A stretch of DNA of 64,000 bases from Polyangiaceae bacterium (GCA_015075635.1 JABTUA010000002.1:1602501-1666500), one strand, 5' to 3'; positions 1-8,977 are shown, counted from the stretch's first letter. Made by a program: numbers and translations. The notes: generated by a model not told the origin, from the letters alone.

Positions 1-254
1 ACGATGACCTGGCGCGTCTCGGGCCAACCCGGGATCGAGCTCGCGCCGAGCGCGCGGAGCACCAAGCTCCACTCGGCCGCAGCGACCTTGATTTCGTAGG
101 GGTCGATCGCACCTGCGTAGTCCACGGTCTCGCCCTGCGTGTCGACGAGCGCTCCGCCGTGCGCGCCAGTGCCGTCGCAAAGCTGAAGGAGCACCGCGCT
201 GAACGGCGTCGCGTCCTGGTCGCGTATCGCGCTGGCGCGACGCCGAACGCTCAT
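1..254 (-). CDS. Roadblock/LC7-like protein, N-terminal part (runs off window)
   Basis: An open frame of 84 codons begins with ATG at 254 and runs off the left edge. Its start overlaps the stop of the PPIase gene (ATGA), so the two are translationally coupled in a minus-strand operon. After a basic leader, the segment with TGAHGGALVDTQGETVDYAG followed by a helix rich in Ala/Val resembles the beta-hairpin and helix of roadblock/LC7 (MglB-like) domains, which bind or regulate small Ras-like GTPases. The C-terminus is missing, so neither length nor partner can be judged. Roadblock is an inference from pattern; another small alpha/beta fold is possible. Confidence 0.5.
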   Translation of the reverse strand, partial: MSVRRRASAIRDQDATPFSAVLLQLCDGTGAHGGALVDTQGETVDYAGAIDPYEIKVAAAEWSLVLRALGASSIPGWPETRQVI

Positions 255-1171
255 TCGCCGATCCGGACTCGGGCCAGGAGCTCGTTCGCTCCGCGGTCCA
301 GCATCACCGGGGTGGCCTGGTTGACCGCCTCCAGGATGGACTGGTGTCGCTTGCGCGCGCGCCGATCGATGATCTCTCGCCGCATCACCAGCCGGCGCTC
401 CTCGAGCGGGACCGTCTTCTCCGGCAGGCGCTCCAGGGCCAGGATCACGTGGAGCCCGTAGCGCGTCTCGACCACCCCGCTAGTTCCCGGCACCTCTCGG
501 ATGGCGTGGGCCCCTCGCGTGAAGTCCACCTCGAAGCGCGCGACCTCGGCCGTCGGAGGCTGCTTCGGATCGCCGCTGCGCCCGTCCAGCGCCACCGGCG
601 GCAGGTGCTCGACCTTGGTCTTCAGGCCCTCGGCGTCCACCGCCTTGACCTTCGCCTCGAAGGTCTCGGCGTCCGTCACGCCGCTCACCGCTTCGTGGAT
701 CCGCTCGGCGACGCGCCGGGTCTTCTCGCTCTTCTTCGGCGCGTCGTCGAGCACGACCGCGTGAACGGTCCGCACCAGCGCCGGACGCGCGAAGTCGAGC
801 CAACGCAGCGCGGTGACCTCCTCGACCTCGGCGTCGCTGGGCGGGCCCGCGGCCTCGGCTTCGTGCCGGATCTCTTCGAGTACTGCGCGGGCCAAGGCCG
901 AGCGCTCGGCGCTCTCGATCTGGCCCGTGCCGGCGAGCACCCGGCGCGCGTGGGCGGCGAACAGCGCGTCGGACACCAAGCGCTCGCGCGCCTCCGCAGG
1001 GCTGACGCTCTGCGCGGCGGCCACTCGCGCGACGAGCTCCGCCGAGATGTCGTCGTCCCCCACGCGCGCGGCGACGCCGTCCGGCAGCGTGGCGACCTCC
1101 GCCCTGCGCGTGGCGTCTCGCTCCGCAGTGCAGGCGAGCGCGATGGCACCGAAGAGCACGAGGCGTCGCAT
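251..1171 (-). CDS. PpiC/SurA-type peptidylprolyl isomerase lipoprotein
   Basis: 306 residues. The N-terminus is a lipoprotein signal with lipobox A-L-A-C at residues 11-14, so the protein should be anchored in the cell envelope. Residues 35-130 are a helical SurA-like N-terminal region. Residues 135-265 form a parvulin domain with the hallmark SGVVETRYGLHVI at 231-243. Enzymes of this kind isomerise peptidyl-prolyl bonds and chaperone outer-membrane proteins in the periplasm. The gene lies 3 bp after a small membrane-protein gene and overlaps the roadblock-like gene downstream. The family is clear; the specific client is unknown. Confidence 0.85.
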   Translation of the reverse strand: MRRLVLFGAIALACTAERDATRRAEVATLPDGVAARVGDDDISAELVARVAAAQSVSPAEARERLVSDALFAAHARRVLAGTGQIESAERSALARAVLEEIRHEAEAAGPPSDAEVEEVTALRWLDFARPALVRTVHAVVLDDAPKKSEKTRRVAERIHEAVSGVTDAETFEAKVKAVDAEGLKTKVEHLPPVALDGRSGDPKQPPTAEVARFEVDFTRGAHAIREVPGTSGVVETRYGLHVILALERLPEKTVPLEERRLVMRREIIDRRARKRHQSILEAVNQATPVMLDRGANELLARVRIGE

Positions 1172-1174
1172 GGC

Positions 1175-1357
1175 TCAGCGAGACGCGCCTTTCGGGCGCA
1201 GCATGTCCGTCGCCGCGCGCAGCACCAGCCCGCCCACCACCAGCCAGTAGAGGGCGTCCAGGTCGCGTCGATCGCCCAGCGCGCTCACCCCCATGGTGAA
1301 CGCCCCGGCCGCGGCGCAGAGGAGCAGGACACTGATGACGTCGACGGCGCGGGCCAC
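1175..1357 (-). CDS. Small two-helix membrane protein
   Basis: 60 residues with two hydrophobic stretches (about 7-27 and 37-49) joined by a charged loop with a Gly-Asp-Arg-Arg turn, and a basic C-terminus. It sits between a polytopic membrane protein gene and the PPIase gene with gaps of 10 and 3 bp, so it is probably a real operon member. I do not recognise a family. The codon use and GC-rich third positions match its neighbours. Confidence 0.6.
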   Translation of the reverse strand: MARAVDVISVLLLCAAAGAFTMGVSALGDRRDLDALYWLVVGGLVLRAATDMLRPKGASR

Positions 1358-1367
1358 GGTGCAGACT

Positions 1368-2075
1368 CTACTCGACCAGCATCCACGCGAAGCGCAGGAT
1401 CAGCGCGATGGCCAGCAGCGTGAGCGGACGAACGGCCGCTCCCAGCCGCGCCGTCGGCGGCGTGAGCGGGCGCCAGTCCTGGCGATCGACGGCGACTTTC
1501 GCCGCGCTGACCGTGAGCGCGATGGCACACACGATGGCGGCGGAGTGGGAGAGCAGCGCGTGGCTCGGGCGCGCCACGCGCCAGGCGGCGAACAGCGTCG
1601 ACGCCGCCCCGAGCAGCCCGATCGCGAAGATCACGCTTGCGAAGGCGGGCAGCTGGCTCCGGGCGGGCAGGGGCGCGCCCAGGATGGCCCGCGGGTCGTC
1701 CTCCGGGATCCCGGGGGCCCGAACCGCGCCCCAGCCGAAGGCGAACAGCACCCAGGCCACGACCCCGATGGCGGCTCGCACGGGCTCGAGGTGCTGCACG
1801 CTGATGGAGGGTCCGAGGGAGAGCCAGGTGACTAGGCAGAGGGCCATGGTGACGTGGATGCCCACGGCGCGGCCGAGGCGCGGGTAGGCGCCGGTGGCGA
1901 GCGGACCCGCTACCATCGCCACGAGCGCGGCCCCGGCAGCCAGACGCGTGCCAGCGCCGACGCCGCGCTCGAAGGCCGGTACGCCCACGGTGGCCACCCA
2001 GGCCAGGAGGCCGGGGAGCAACATGTTGGAGCGCGCGGACAGCGAGGCGACGCGCTCCGCGTTCGCGACGGCCAT
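1368..2075 (-). CDS. Polytopic inner-membrane protein of unknown function
   Basis: 235 residues with about six or seven hydrophobic helices (near residues 18-35, 44-62, 72-88, 100-117, 143-162, 175-195 and 215-233). Arg-rich cytoplasmic loops fit the positive-inside rule. No signature of a known transporter or enzyme is visible. It lies 9 bp downstream of a single-pass membrane protein gene and 10 bp upstream of a two-helix membrane protein gene, so it belongs to the same run of minus-strand genes from pepA to the roadblock-like gene. Function unknown. Confidence 0.7.
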   Translation of the reverse strand: MAVANAERVASLSARSNMLLPGLLAWVATVGVPAFERGVGAGTRLAAGAALVAMVAGPLATGAYPRLGRAVGIHVTMALCLVTWLSLGPSISVQHLEPVRAAIGVVAWVLFAFGWGAVRAPGIPEDDPRAILGAPLPARSQLPAFASVIFAIGLLGAASTLFAAWRVARPSHALLSHSAAIVCAIALTVSAAKVAVDRQDWRPLTPPTARLGAAVRPLTLLAIALILRFAWMLVE

Positions 2076-2084
2076 GCCGGAAGG

Positions 2085-2810
2085 CTACCTCAATTTCCCG
2101 CGACGCCAGAACAGCCAGACCACCAGGCCGCCGATGACCACGCAGGTGGCGGCGAGCCAGAGCGCCGGACCCCGGCTTTTCGGTGGCGTCCACGCCGCGA
2201 CCACGACCCTCGGCCCCGGCTCGCGCAGGCGCTCGACCCAGTTGAAGCGCTCCGCGACGCCCGCGGCCATGGCCGCGTCGCCGGCGCGCTTGAGCGGGGA
2301 GTGGGGCGGTCGGTCGATCTGGACGTCGCTGATCTCGACGCCCGGCACGTCGTAGGCGTCCTCCAGACGAATGGCGCCGATCTCGCGGGCGTGCTCCCGC
2401 AAGCGCAGCGTCCACGAAAAGTGCAGGTGGCCGCTCGGACCCGGCGTCCAGCCCTCGGCCTCGACGCGCTCGATGTCGCGCGGCCCGAGGCGCCGGCAGG
2501 ACACGCGCCCGAGGGTTGGACCCGTGCAGACCGAGAGCGCTCCGAGGAGCGCGGCGGTGCGCGCGTCCAGGGCCGCGTTGCCCTCGGCCGCGCTGACCTG
2601 GAAGTCTCCGTCGCGATCCGCGCTCTTTCTCAGCTCGCCCGCCAGGCTGGCCCCGAAGCCCACGCGGTAGCCGATGCGAATCGGCTCCTCGGCGAGGCGC
2701 AGCTCGATCCAGCGCTCGGCCTTCACGGTGGGAAAGCGGAGATGGCTGTCACCCTCACGCGCCACCAGCACGGCGCAAAGGCCGAGCGCGAGAGCGGCAG
2801 CGCGGCGCAT
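2085..2810 (-). CDS. Periplasmic protein with C-terminal membrane anchor
   Basis: 241 residues from ATG at 2810, which lies 2 bp beyond the pepA stop codon. There is an N-terminal signal peptide (about 1-20), a beta-rich extracytoplasmic body, and a C-terminal transmembrane helix (about 217-235) followed by a short basic tail. An Asp-rich loop near residue 65 (DRDGDFQVSAAEGN) looks like a calcium-binding EF-hand-type turn. Two Cys residues near 95 and 105 could pair. I do not recognise the family. The position after pepA suggests co-transcription. Confidence 0.65.
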   Translation of the reverse strand: MRRAAALALGLCAVLVAREGDSHLRFPTVKAERWIELRLAEEPIRIGYRVGFGASLAGELRKSADRDGDFQVSAAEGNAALDARTAALLGALSVCTGPTLGRVSCRRLGPRDIERVEAEGWTPGPSGHLHFSWTLRLREHAREIGAIRLEDAYDVPGVEISDVQIDRPPHSPLKRAGDAAMAAGVAERFNWVERLREPGPRVVVAAWTPPKSRGPALWLAATCVVIGGLVVWLFWRRGKLR

Positions 2811-2812
2811 GC

Positions 2813-4291
2813 TCAGCGCGCGGCGTGCTCGACCATCTTCAAGAACGTGAGCACGGGGTGACCCGTCGCGCCCTTCGGATAGGCGCCCTTCGCCGCGTCG
2901 GCCAGCACCGGACCGGCGACGTCGCAGTGGATCCAGTGCGTCTTGCCGACGAACTCCCGAAGGAAGAGCGCAGCGGTGATGGAACCGCCCCAACGGTCGG
3001 CGGTGTGCTTCAGATCCGCGACGTCGCTCTTCAGGCCCTCCTTCAGGTCGTCGAGGAGCGGCATGCGCCAGAACTGCTCGCCCGCCTCTTTTGCCGCCAC
3101 CTCGAGCTCGCGCGCGTTCTTGTCCTCGGTGGCGTAGAAGGCCGAGCAGTTCTTGCCCAGCGCGACGATGCACGCGCCGGTCAACGTCGCGGCGTCTACG
3201 AGCAAGTCCGGCGAGAGCCGCGAGGCATAGGTCAGCGCGTCCGCGAGCACCAAGCGCCCCTCTGCGTCGGTGTTGACGATCTCCACCGTCTTGCCGTCGA
3301 GCGAGCCGAAGACGTCGCCGGGGCGGTAGGCCTCGCCGTCGGGCATGTTCTCCGCTGCGCCGACGATGCCGTGCACCTCGACCTGCGGCTTGAGCGCGGC
3401 CACCGCGGCCATCAGGCCCAGCACGGCGCCGGCTCCGCCCATGTCGGTCTTCATCTCGCCCATGCCGGGCGCAGGCTTGATGCACAGACCGCCGGAGTCG
3501 AAGGTCAGGCCCTTGCCGACGAAGACCAGCTTCTTCTTCGGCTTCTTGGGCACGTAGGAGAGGTGGATGAAGCGCGGCTCGTTGGCGCTGCCCTGGCCCA
3601 CCGCGTAGTGCAGCTTCATGCCGGCAGCGGCGATGCCCTTCTTGTCCAGCACCTTGATGCCCAGGCCGTTCTTCTTGGCCAGCCCCCGGGCGATCTGCGC
3701 GAGCGCCTCGGGGTTCAGCTCGTTCGGCGGCTCGTTCACCGCGTCGCGGGCGAGGCAGATGGCGTGGGCGATCTTCAACCCGAGCTCGATGGCGCTCTTG
3801 TCCGCTTGCGCCTGCTTGTGGACGAAGAGCTTCACGTCCTTGACGTCGGTCTTGGGGACGCGATCGCCGGTCATGTACTTGGTGAAGCGGTAGGCACCGA
3901 GCCCGACGCCTTCGGCGACGACGCGCAGGTCGACGCCCTCCGCCGGCAACACCAGGGCGAGGCTCTTGGCCTTCGCGCCTTGCGCGGCGCGGGTGGCCGC
4001 CGCGGCGCAGGCCCTGAGCCGTGCGGGCTCGTGGGCGCGTTTCGGTCCGGTGCCGAGGAGCAACACGCGACGTGCCTTGACGCGACCCATGCTGGGCAGG
4101 TCCAACGCTTGGTCGGCCTTGCCGGCGAAGTCAGCCAGCTTCGCGTGCTCGAGCAGCGCGCCCCCCAGCGCACGGTCGAGGTCGGCGACGACCTTCTGCT
4201 TGTCGAGGCCTCCCTCCGTGACGAGCACGGCGAGCAGATCGACTGCGGCGCTGGTCGGATCACCCGAAGCTGTCTGAATGTGCAAAGCCAT
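2813..4291 (-). CDS. pepA: Leucyl aminopeptidase (M17 family)
   Basis: 492 residues, the usual length for PepA. The N-terminal macro-like domain (1-165) is followed by the catalytic domain. GKGLTFDSGG (259-268) and NTDAEGRLVLAD (340-351) supply the two-metal site. Residues K260, D265, K272, D283, D342, E344 and R346 match E. coli K270, D275, K282, D293, D352, E354 and R356 with a constant offset of ten. The enzyme removes N-terminal residues from peptides in the cytoplasm as a hexamer. It is first in a long minus-strand run that continues into membrane and envelope genes. Family assignment is secure. Confidence 0.96.
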   Translation of the reverse strand: MALHIQTASGDPTSAAVDLLAVLVTEGGLDKQKVVADLDRALGGALLEHAKLADFAGKADQALDLPSMGRVKARRVLLLGTGPKRAHEPARLRACAAAATRAAQGAKAKSLALVLPAEGVDLRVVAEGVGLGAYRFTKYMTGDRVPKTDVKDVKLFVHKQAQADKSAIELGLKIAHAICLARDAVNEPPNELNPEALAQIARGLAKKNGLGIKVLDKKGIAAAGMKLHYAVGQGSANEPRFIHLSYVPKKPKKKLVFVGKGLTFDSGGLCIKPAPGMGEMKTDMGGAGAVLGLMAAVAALKPQVEVHGIVGAAENMPDGEAYRPGDVFGSLDGKTVEIVNTDAEGRLVLADALTYASRLSPDLLVDAATLTGACIVALGKNCSAFYATEDKNARELEVAAKEAGEQFWRMPLLDDLKEGLKSDVADLKHTADRWGGSITAALFLREFVGKTHWIHCDVAGPVLADAAKGAYPKGATGHPVLTFLKMVEHAAR

Positions 4292-4374
4292 GTTCGCGAT
4301 GTCTCCTCTGGCGGGGGGCGAGATAGTGCCACCCCAGGCCGAGGAGCTTCAAGCAGGCTTTGCGGGCCGAGCCT

Positions 4375-5289
4375 TCAGCCCTTGTAGATGGCGATGATCT
4401 TCTTCAAGAGGTCGATGCCCTCGGCGCGTGGGCGCTGGAAGGCGTTCCGCCCGACGATGGAGCCGAAGCCGCCGCCGGCGTTGATCTGACGGATCTCGTC
4501 CAGGACCTCGTCGGTGCCCTTCGCGGCGCCACCCGAGAAGATCACGATACGTTTGCCACCGAAGGCCGCTTGCACGCAGTAGCGCACCCGCTCGGCCAGC
4601 GTGGCCACGGGGATCTTCGCCTTCTCGATGGCCTTCTTGGCCTCGGCCTGCTCGATGTGCGCGGTGGGCGGCTTGATCTTGATCAGGTGCGAGCCGAGCT
4701 CCGCCGCGATGTGCGCCGCGTACGCCGCGACGTCGATGGCAGTCTCACCGTCCTTGCTCAGGCCTTCACCGCGCGGGTAGGCCCAGGTCACCACGGCGAG
4801 CCCCTTCGATTTCGCCTCGTAGGTGAGCTCCTTCAGATCCTGGTACATCGTGTTGCGCAGACCGGAGCCGGGGTAGATGGTGTAGCCGATGCCGACGCAA
4901 CCGAGGCGCAGCGCGTCGTCGACCGTCGCGGTGAGCGCCGAGCAGGGCTCGACCTTGGAGAGCGAGTCGCTGTTGTTCAGCTTGAGGATGAGCGGGATCT
5001 GCCCCGCGAACTTGTCGGCGCAGGCCTCGAGGAAACCGAGCGGAGCGGCGTAGGCGTTGCAGCCGGCGTCGATGCCGAGGCGGAAGTGGTACTCTGGGTC
5101 GTGCGCGTCGGGGTTCGTCGCGAACGAACGCACCGGGCCGTGCTCGAAGCCCTGGTCCACGGGCAGGATGACCAGCTTGCCGGTTCCGGCCAGGGCGCCC
5201 GTGTTCAAGAGGCGCGCGATGTTGGTCTTCGTGCCCGGGTTGTCCGAGCCATACCAGGAGAGGATTTCCTTCACGCGGTCGGTGGCCAT
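4375..5289 (-). CDS. fbaB: Class I fructose-bisphosphate aldolase (FbaB/DhnA type)
   Basis: 304 residues. The (beta/alpha)8 barrel shows PVDQGFEHGP near residue 43-52, the typical first-strand motif. IKIKPPT at 203-209 holds the Schiff-base lysine (K204 or K206). A phosphate-binding FSGGAAKG follows near 255. The enzyme cleaves or forms fructose 1,6-bisphosphate without a metal. A good ribosome site (GAAGGGG) lies upstream of ATG. It is divergent from the fructose-1,6-bisphosphatase gene across 140 bp, so the two opposing steps of glycolysis/gluconeogenesis could share control. The exact subtype name is less certain than the family. Confidence 0.92.
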   Translation of the reverse strand: MATDRVKEILSWYGSDNPGTKTNIARLLNTGALAGTGKLVILPVDQGFEHGPVRSFATNPDAHDPEYHFRLGIDAGCNAYAAPLGFLEACADKFAGQIPLILKLNNSDSLSKVEPCSALTATVDDALRLGCVGIGYTIYPGSGLRNTMYQDLKELTYEAKSKGLAVVTWAYPRGEGLSKDGETAIDVAAYAAHIAAELGSHLIKIKPPTAHIEQAEAKKAIEKAKIPVATLAERVRYCVQAAFGGKRIVIFSGGAAKGTDEVLDEIRQINAGGGFGSIVGRNAFQRPRAEGIDLLKKIIAIYKG

Positions 5290-5347
5290 GTCGTTTTCCC
5301 CTTCGCTGATGCAAATTCAGCGCGGCCCGGCGGGACTGCCGAGGCTT

Positions 5348-5365
5348 GCCCGCTTGAATGCGGGC
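5348..5365. promoter_or_regulatory. Inverted repeat between aldolase and FBPase genes
   Basis: GCCCGC and GCGGGC form perfect 6-bp arms around TTGAAT in the 140-bp divergent promoter region. It may be an operator for a regulator of both central-carbon genes. It is short and GC-rich, so chance is possible. Confidence 0.3.
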
Positions 5366-5429
5366 CCGGAACGTAGATCCTTATCGTCGGCCTTTCAACC
5401 GAGGTCGTACGAGGAGAAGAAGGAGCGCC

Positions 5430-6455
5430 ATGACCCAGACCTCTTGGAGCCCCCCGGACGCGTCGAAGGCGGGCGCCACGCTCGAGACCTTCGTGCTCGA
5501 AGGCATGTTCCAGGTTCCCGGCGCGACCGGGACGTTCACCTCGGTGCTCAACCAGATCAGCTTGGCGGCGAAGCTGATCACGTGTCGCGTCCGCAGTGCA
5601 GGACTTGCGGACGTGCTCGGCTACACCGGCGAGACCAACGTGCAGAACGAGAGCGTGCAGAAGCTCGACGTCATCGCCAACGAGATCGTGCTCAACGTGC
5701 TCCGGCGGCGCGGGCACTGCATGGGCGTCGCGAGCGAGGAGCTCGACCACGCGGTGATCTTCCCCGAGGCGCGCGGCGGCTACCTGGTCGTGGTCGATCC
5801 GCTCGACGGCTCCAGCAACATCGACGTGGACGTGTCGATCGGCACCATCTTCGGCATCCTGCGCGCCGACCGGGACAAGCCGATCACCGAGGGCAGCTTC
5901 CTGGTGTCGGGCAAGGACTACGCCGCCGCCGGCTACGTCATCTACGGCACCTCGACGGTGCTGGTGCTCACCACCGGCAAGGGCGTGCACGGCTTCACCT
6001 GGGACCCTGCGGCAGGTGAGTTCTTCCTCTCGCACGAGAACATGCGCTGCCCCGAGCGCGGCAACATCTACTCCGTGAACGAAGGCAACCACGCCCGCTG
6101 GACCGACGGCGTGAAGCGCTGGGCCAGCCACATGAAGGAAGAAGACAAGGCCGACGGGCGCCCCTACACGCACCGCTACGTCGGCTCGCTGGTCGCCGAC
6201 GCCCACCGCACTTTGATCAAAGGTGGCATCTTCGCCTACCCGGCGGACACCAAGAGCCCGAAGGGCAAGCTCAGGCTTTTGTACGAGGCCAACCCGATGG
6301 CGATGATCTTCGAGGCCGCCGGCGGCCGCGCCATCACCGGCCGGGGGCGAGTCCTCGACGTGGTCCCGAGCGAGCTCCACGCGCGGGTACCGCTGATCAT
6401 CGGCTCCAAGACCGACGTGGAAACCTTCGAGCGATTCGCCGGGAACGAGGCCTGA
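5430..6455 (+). CDS. fbp: Fructose-1,6-bisphosphatase, class I
   Basis: 341 residues from ATG at 5430, chosen because AAGAAGGAG sits just upstream; longer starts add only an Arg-rich, non-conserved leader. Metal and substrate residues are visible: ASEE at 101-104, DPLDGSSN at 123-130, and the YEANPMA segment near residue 286 that contacts the sugar phosphate. The enzyme hydrolyses fructose 1,6-bisphosphate to fructose 6-phosphate, the committed step of gluconeogenesis, in the cytoplasm. Length and motif order are normal. It faces the aldolase gene head to head. Confidence 0.95.
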   Translation: MTQTSWSPPDASKAGATLETFVLEGMFQVPGATGTFTSVLNQISLAAKLITCRVRSAGLADVLGYTGETNVQNESVQKLDVIANEIVLNVLRRRGHCMGVASEELDHAVIFPEARGGYLVVVDPLDGSSNIDVDVSIGTIFGILRADRDKPITEGSFLVSGKDYAAAGYVIYGTSTVLVLTTGKGVHGFTWDPAAGEFFLSHENMRCPERGNIYSVNEGNHARWTDGVKRWASHMKEEDKADGRPYTHRYVGSLVADAHRTLIKGGIFAYPADTKSPKGKLRLLYEANPMAMIFEAAGGRAITGRGRVLDVVPSELHARVPLIIGSKTDVETFERFAGNEA

Positions 6456-6493
6456 CCACTCCCCAGCGCCCGAGACCCTGATACACTTGGGGC

Positions 6494-7423
6494 ATGCGTC
6501 TTCCGGTCGCGACCGCGAGCGCGAGTCTGCTCGCCGTCCTCTTGGCTTCCTCGTCCGCCGGCGCGCAATACGGCGGACAACCGCCACCTCCGGGCTACGG
6601 GCAACCGCCGCCTCCCGGCTACGGGCAACCGCCGCCTCCGGGATACGGACAGCAACCCGGCTACGGACAGCAACCCGGCTACGGACAACAGCCAGGCTAC
6701 GGGCAGCCGCCGCCTCCCGGCTACGGGCAGCAGGGCTACGGGCAACAGGGCGGCTACTACGGCGGCCCTCCGCCGCCGCCGCCGAGGAAGCCCGACAGCG
6801 GCTTCGAGGTGCCGCCGCTCTCGTTCCGGATCGATCCTTTCAACTGGCTCCTGCAAGGGCGGCTCGGCCTCGAGCTCGAGGTCGGCTTGCTCGACTTCAT
6901 GAGCTTCGAGCTGGTCCCGGTGTTCGTGGTGAACGAGCAGCCGCCGGTGATCAACTTCCGCGGCATCGACGAGGAGCTGACGCAACATTCGAACGGCATC
7001 GGCTCGATGGCGGGCGCGGCGTTCGGCCTGGGCTTCTGGCTCGAGGGCAAACCCTTCGAGGGCAACGTGCTGCGCGTGATCCTCACCAACTACGGCTACG
7101 AGTACCGGACTAGCGACGACGCGGGCGACATCGACGCGGTCGAGCACACGGAGCGACACCTGTACGGCTTCTTCGGCTCTCACTCGCGCTGGGGGTTCTT
7201 CACGCTCTCGGCGGGCATCGGCTTGGGTGTGGAGTTGAACAAGGAAGAGCGCTGCTACCCGACGCCGCCGGCGACGCCCAAGACGGACGCCACGACCTCC
7301 GGCTGCGACGGGCAGCTCTTGATCTCGATGGACCGGAACACCAGCAAGCTGGCCGACCTGAACGGCGGCTTCCACCCGGTCTACCTGATGGGGCGATTTT
7401 CGCTGGGCATCGTGATCGACTGA
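6494..7423 (+). CDS. Secreted protein with PGYGQ repeats and a beta-rich C-terminus
   Basis: 309 residues. A signal peptide (1-24, ending SAGA) is followed by a low-complexity Pro/Gly/Tyr/Gln segment (about 26-95) built from PPPPGYGQ and PGYGQQ units. The rest (100-309) alternates hydrophobic and polar residues with many aromatics and ends in a short hydrophobic strand, as in small outer-membrane barrels or lipocalin-like proteins. No catalytic motif is seen. The repeat could be a flexible, self-associating linker near the peptidoglycan or outer membrane. Function unknown. Confidence 0.7.
   Translation: MRLPVATASASLLAVLLASSSAGAQYGGQPPPPGYGQPPPPGYGQPPPPGYGQQPGYGQQPGYGQQPGYGQPPPPGYGQQGYGQQGGYYGGPPPPPPRKPDSGFEVPPLSFRIDPFNWLLQGRLGLELEVGLLDFMSFELVPVFVVNEQPPVINFRGIDEELTQHSNGIGSMAGAAFGLGFWLEGKPFEGNVLRVILTNYGYEYRTSDDAGDIDAVEHTERHLYGFFGSHSRWGFFTLSAGIGLGVELNKEERCYPTPPATPKTDATTSGCDGQLLISMDRNTSKLADLNGGFHPVYLMGRFSLGIVID
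6580..6760 (+). repeat. In-frame tandem repeat coding PPPPGYGQ / PGYGQQ
   Basis: About eight short units of 15-24 bp, all multiples of three, encode the PGYGQ tract of the secreted protein. Copies near 6590-6650 are nearly identical, which suggests recent slippage. Confidence 0.8.
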
Positions 7424-7447
7424 AGCGTCGGGGAGAGGACGGTAGGG

Positions 7448-8203
7448 GTGAGCGAGCGTCGCAAGAACAAGATGAAGACGCTGCCCATGCAGGACCCGGA
7501 GGCGACGCACGTCGGCGGCGCACCGCCGGGCTGGGAGGGGGAGTCGACGATGGTGGGCACGCCGATCGGCTGGGAGGTGAACACCTCACCAGACGCGGAG
7601 ATCCCGCCGGAGTGGGAGGTCGAGCGCACGGTGGAGGAGCAGTCCCCGGCGCCCAAGCCCAGGAAGCCGTCGAAGCCACCGGTGCACGCGCTCGAGAAGA
7701 CGCACATCGGGCCGCCGCCGGACTTCGATCTGCGGGGGCGCGTGGCGGCTCCGGAGCCCTCCTCCCCGGTCGCCGCGCCGAAGGTCGAGCGCCCTCCGAT
7801 CGAGGTGGAAGTACGCAAGCTCTCGGCTTCCTCTGCGAAGCGCGCGCCGCCTGCCTACGAGGTCTGGACCAAGAACCGCGTCTACGCCCTCGATCCGATG
7901 CTGGTGTGCGTGGACGTCATCGACCTGGCCACGGGCCAGAGCGACAAGAAGCACGGCTTCCTGGGAGGACAGCTGGTGGGCGGGCAGCGCCGCGTGAACG
8001 ACAACAACGAGCTCACCTTTCCGCTGCCGACGCCGGGCTCCGAGGCGGTGTTCCAGACGCTGGACATGAATCGCCGGCCGCGGCTGGTGGTCACTTCCAA
8101 GGTGACGCGCGTGATCCTGCACGTGCAGATCGTCCGCGTGGCCGAGACTCAGAAGGACGACACCTGGAGCGCCATCGCCAGCACGCGCCGGCCGGTGATT
8201 TGA
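7448..8203 (+). CDS. Conserved-looking cytosolic protein of unknown function
   Basis: 251 residues from GTG at 7448, with GGAGAGGA about ten bases upstream; an internal ATG (Met9) is an alternative. There is no signal peptide or membrane helix. Residues 1-125 are Pro/Glu/Trp-rich and probably disordered, with GWE repeated several times. Residues 130-250 look like a folded beta domain with a charged C-terminus. It lies 24 bp after the PGYGQ gene and may be co-transcribed. I recognise no family. Confidence 0.6.
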   Translation: MSERRKNKMKTLPMQDPEATHVGGAPPGWEGESTMVGTPIGWEVNTSPDAEIPPEWEVERTVEEQSPAPKPRKPSKPPVHALEKTHIGPPPDFDLRGRVAAPEPSSPVAAPKVERPPIEVEVRKLSASSAKRAPPAYEVWTKNRVYALDPMLVCVDVIDLATGQSDKKHGFLGGQLVGGQRRVNDNNELTFPLPTPGSEAVFQTLDMNRRPRLVVTSKVTRVILHVQIVRVAETQKDDTWSAIASTRRPVI

Positions 8204-8204
8204 G

Positions 8205-8930
8205 TCACCAGAAGCTCTCCGCCGTCAGGTGCCCGGGCTTGCGCTGTCGGTGCTTGCGGAAGCCGCGCGGCGCGAGCAGCTCGCTCACCTCTTCGATCAT
8301 CTGCGGGTTTCCGCAGAGCATCAGGTGAGAGCGCTCCGGGTCGAGCGCGAGGCCGGCGGCCTCTTCGAGCGCGCCGCTCGAGAGCAGCGTCGTGATGCGG
8401 CCGTGAGAGACTCCCTCGGCGCCGGGCTCGCGGGTGACGGCGGCGACGTAGCCGACCGGCAGCCGGGCGAGCTCGTCCCGATACGCCAGCTCGCCGAGCG
8501 TGCGCGCGCCGTGGACCACCACGACGCGCTCGAAGCGCGCGAGCACCTCGCCGGAGCGCAGCATGGACACGAAGGGAGCGAGGCCGGTGCCCGTGGCGAG
8601 GAGCCAGAGCTCCTTCGCGGGCGGCAGCCACCTCAGCGTGAAGAAACCCTGCGGCTGCTTCTCGATCTGGAGCGGATCGCCGGGGCGAAGCTCGAACAGC
8701 CGCGGCGAGAAGCGCCCGCCCGCCACCAGCGTGACGAACAGCTCCGGCGGCGCTCCCGGCGCGGACGCCAGCGAGTAGGCGCGGCGCACGCGCTCGCCGT
8801 CGATCTCGAGGGAGATGTTCGCCCACTGCCCGGCCTCGAAGGGCGACAGGCTGCCCTCGAGCTTCAGCGTGGCCAGGCCGGGCGCCCACTCGTGGCGTTC
8901 GGCGATCTTGGTATCCAGCCAGGCGCTCAT
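8205..8930 (-). CDS. fpr: Ferredoxin/flavodoxin-NADP+ reductase
   Basis: 241 residues from the ATG at 8930; an upstream in-frame start adds only five residues. The FAD-binding motif RAYSLAS lies near residue 54, the NADP-binding GTGLAPFVSML near 121, and MLCGNPQM near 205. The C-terminus ends in an aromatic ESFW, as in bacterial Fpr enzymes where the last aromatic stacks on FAD. The enzyme moves electrons between NADPH and ferredoxin or flavodoxin. The gene converges with the preceding unknown gene, with stop codons almost touching. Confidence 0.9.
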   Translation of the reverse strand: MSAWLDTKIAERHEWAPGLATLKLEGSLSPFEAGQWANISLEIDGERVRRAYSLASAPGAPPELFVTLVAGGRFSPRLFELRPGDPLQIEKQPQGFFTLRWLPPAKELWLLATGTGLAPFVSMLRSGEVLARFERVVVVHGARTLGELAYRDELARLPVGYVAAVTREPGAEGVSHGRITTLLSSGALEEAAGLALDPERSHLMLCGNPQMIEEVSELLAPRGFRKHRQRKPGHLTAESFW

Positions 8931-8948
8931 GCACCTCAAATACACGAA

Positions 8949-8977
8949 AGCGCCGCCCCGACCAGCGGGACGGCGCT
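8949..8977 (-). terminator. Hairpin terminator downstream of OMP gene
   Basis: AGCGCCGCCCCG and CGGGACGGCGCT pair over 12 bp with one mismatch around a 5-nt loop. Read on the minus strand it is followed by TTTCGTG. It lies between the OMP gene stop and the fpr start and probably ends OMP transcription. Confidence 0.55.

Noticed and set aside
344..1423. Long open frames antisense to the PPIase and many similar ones across the window
   Set aside because: High GC removes stop codons from other frames. These translate to Arg/Ala/Pro-rich sequence with no motifs.
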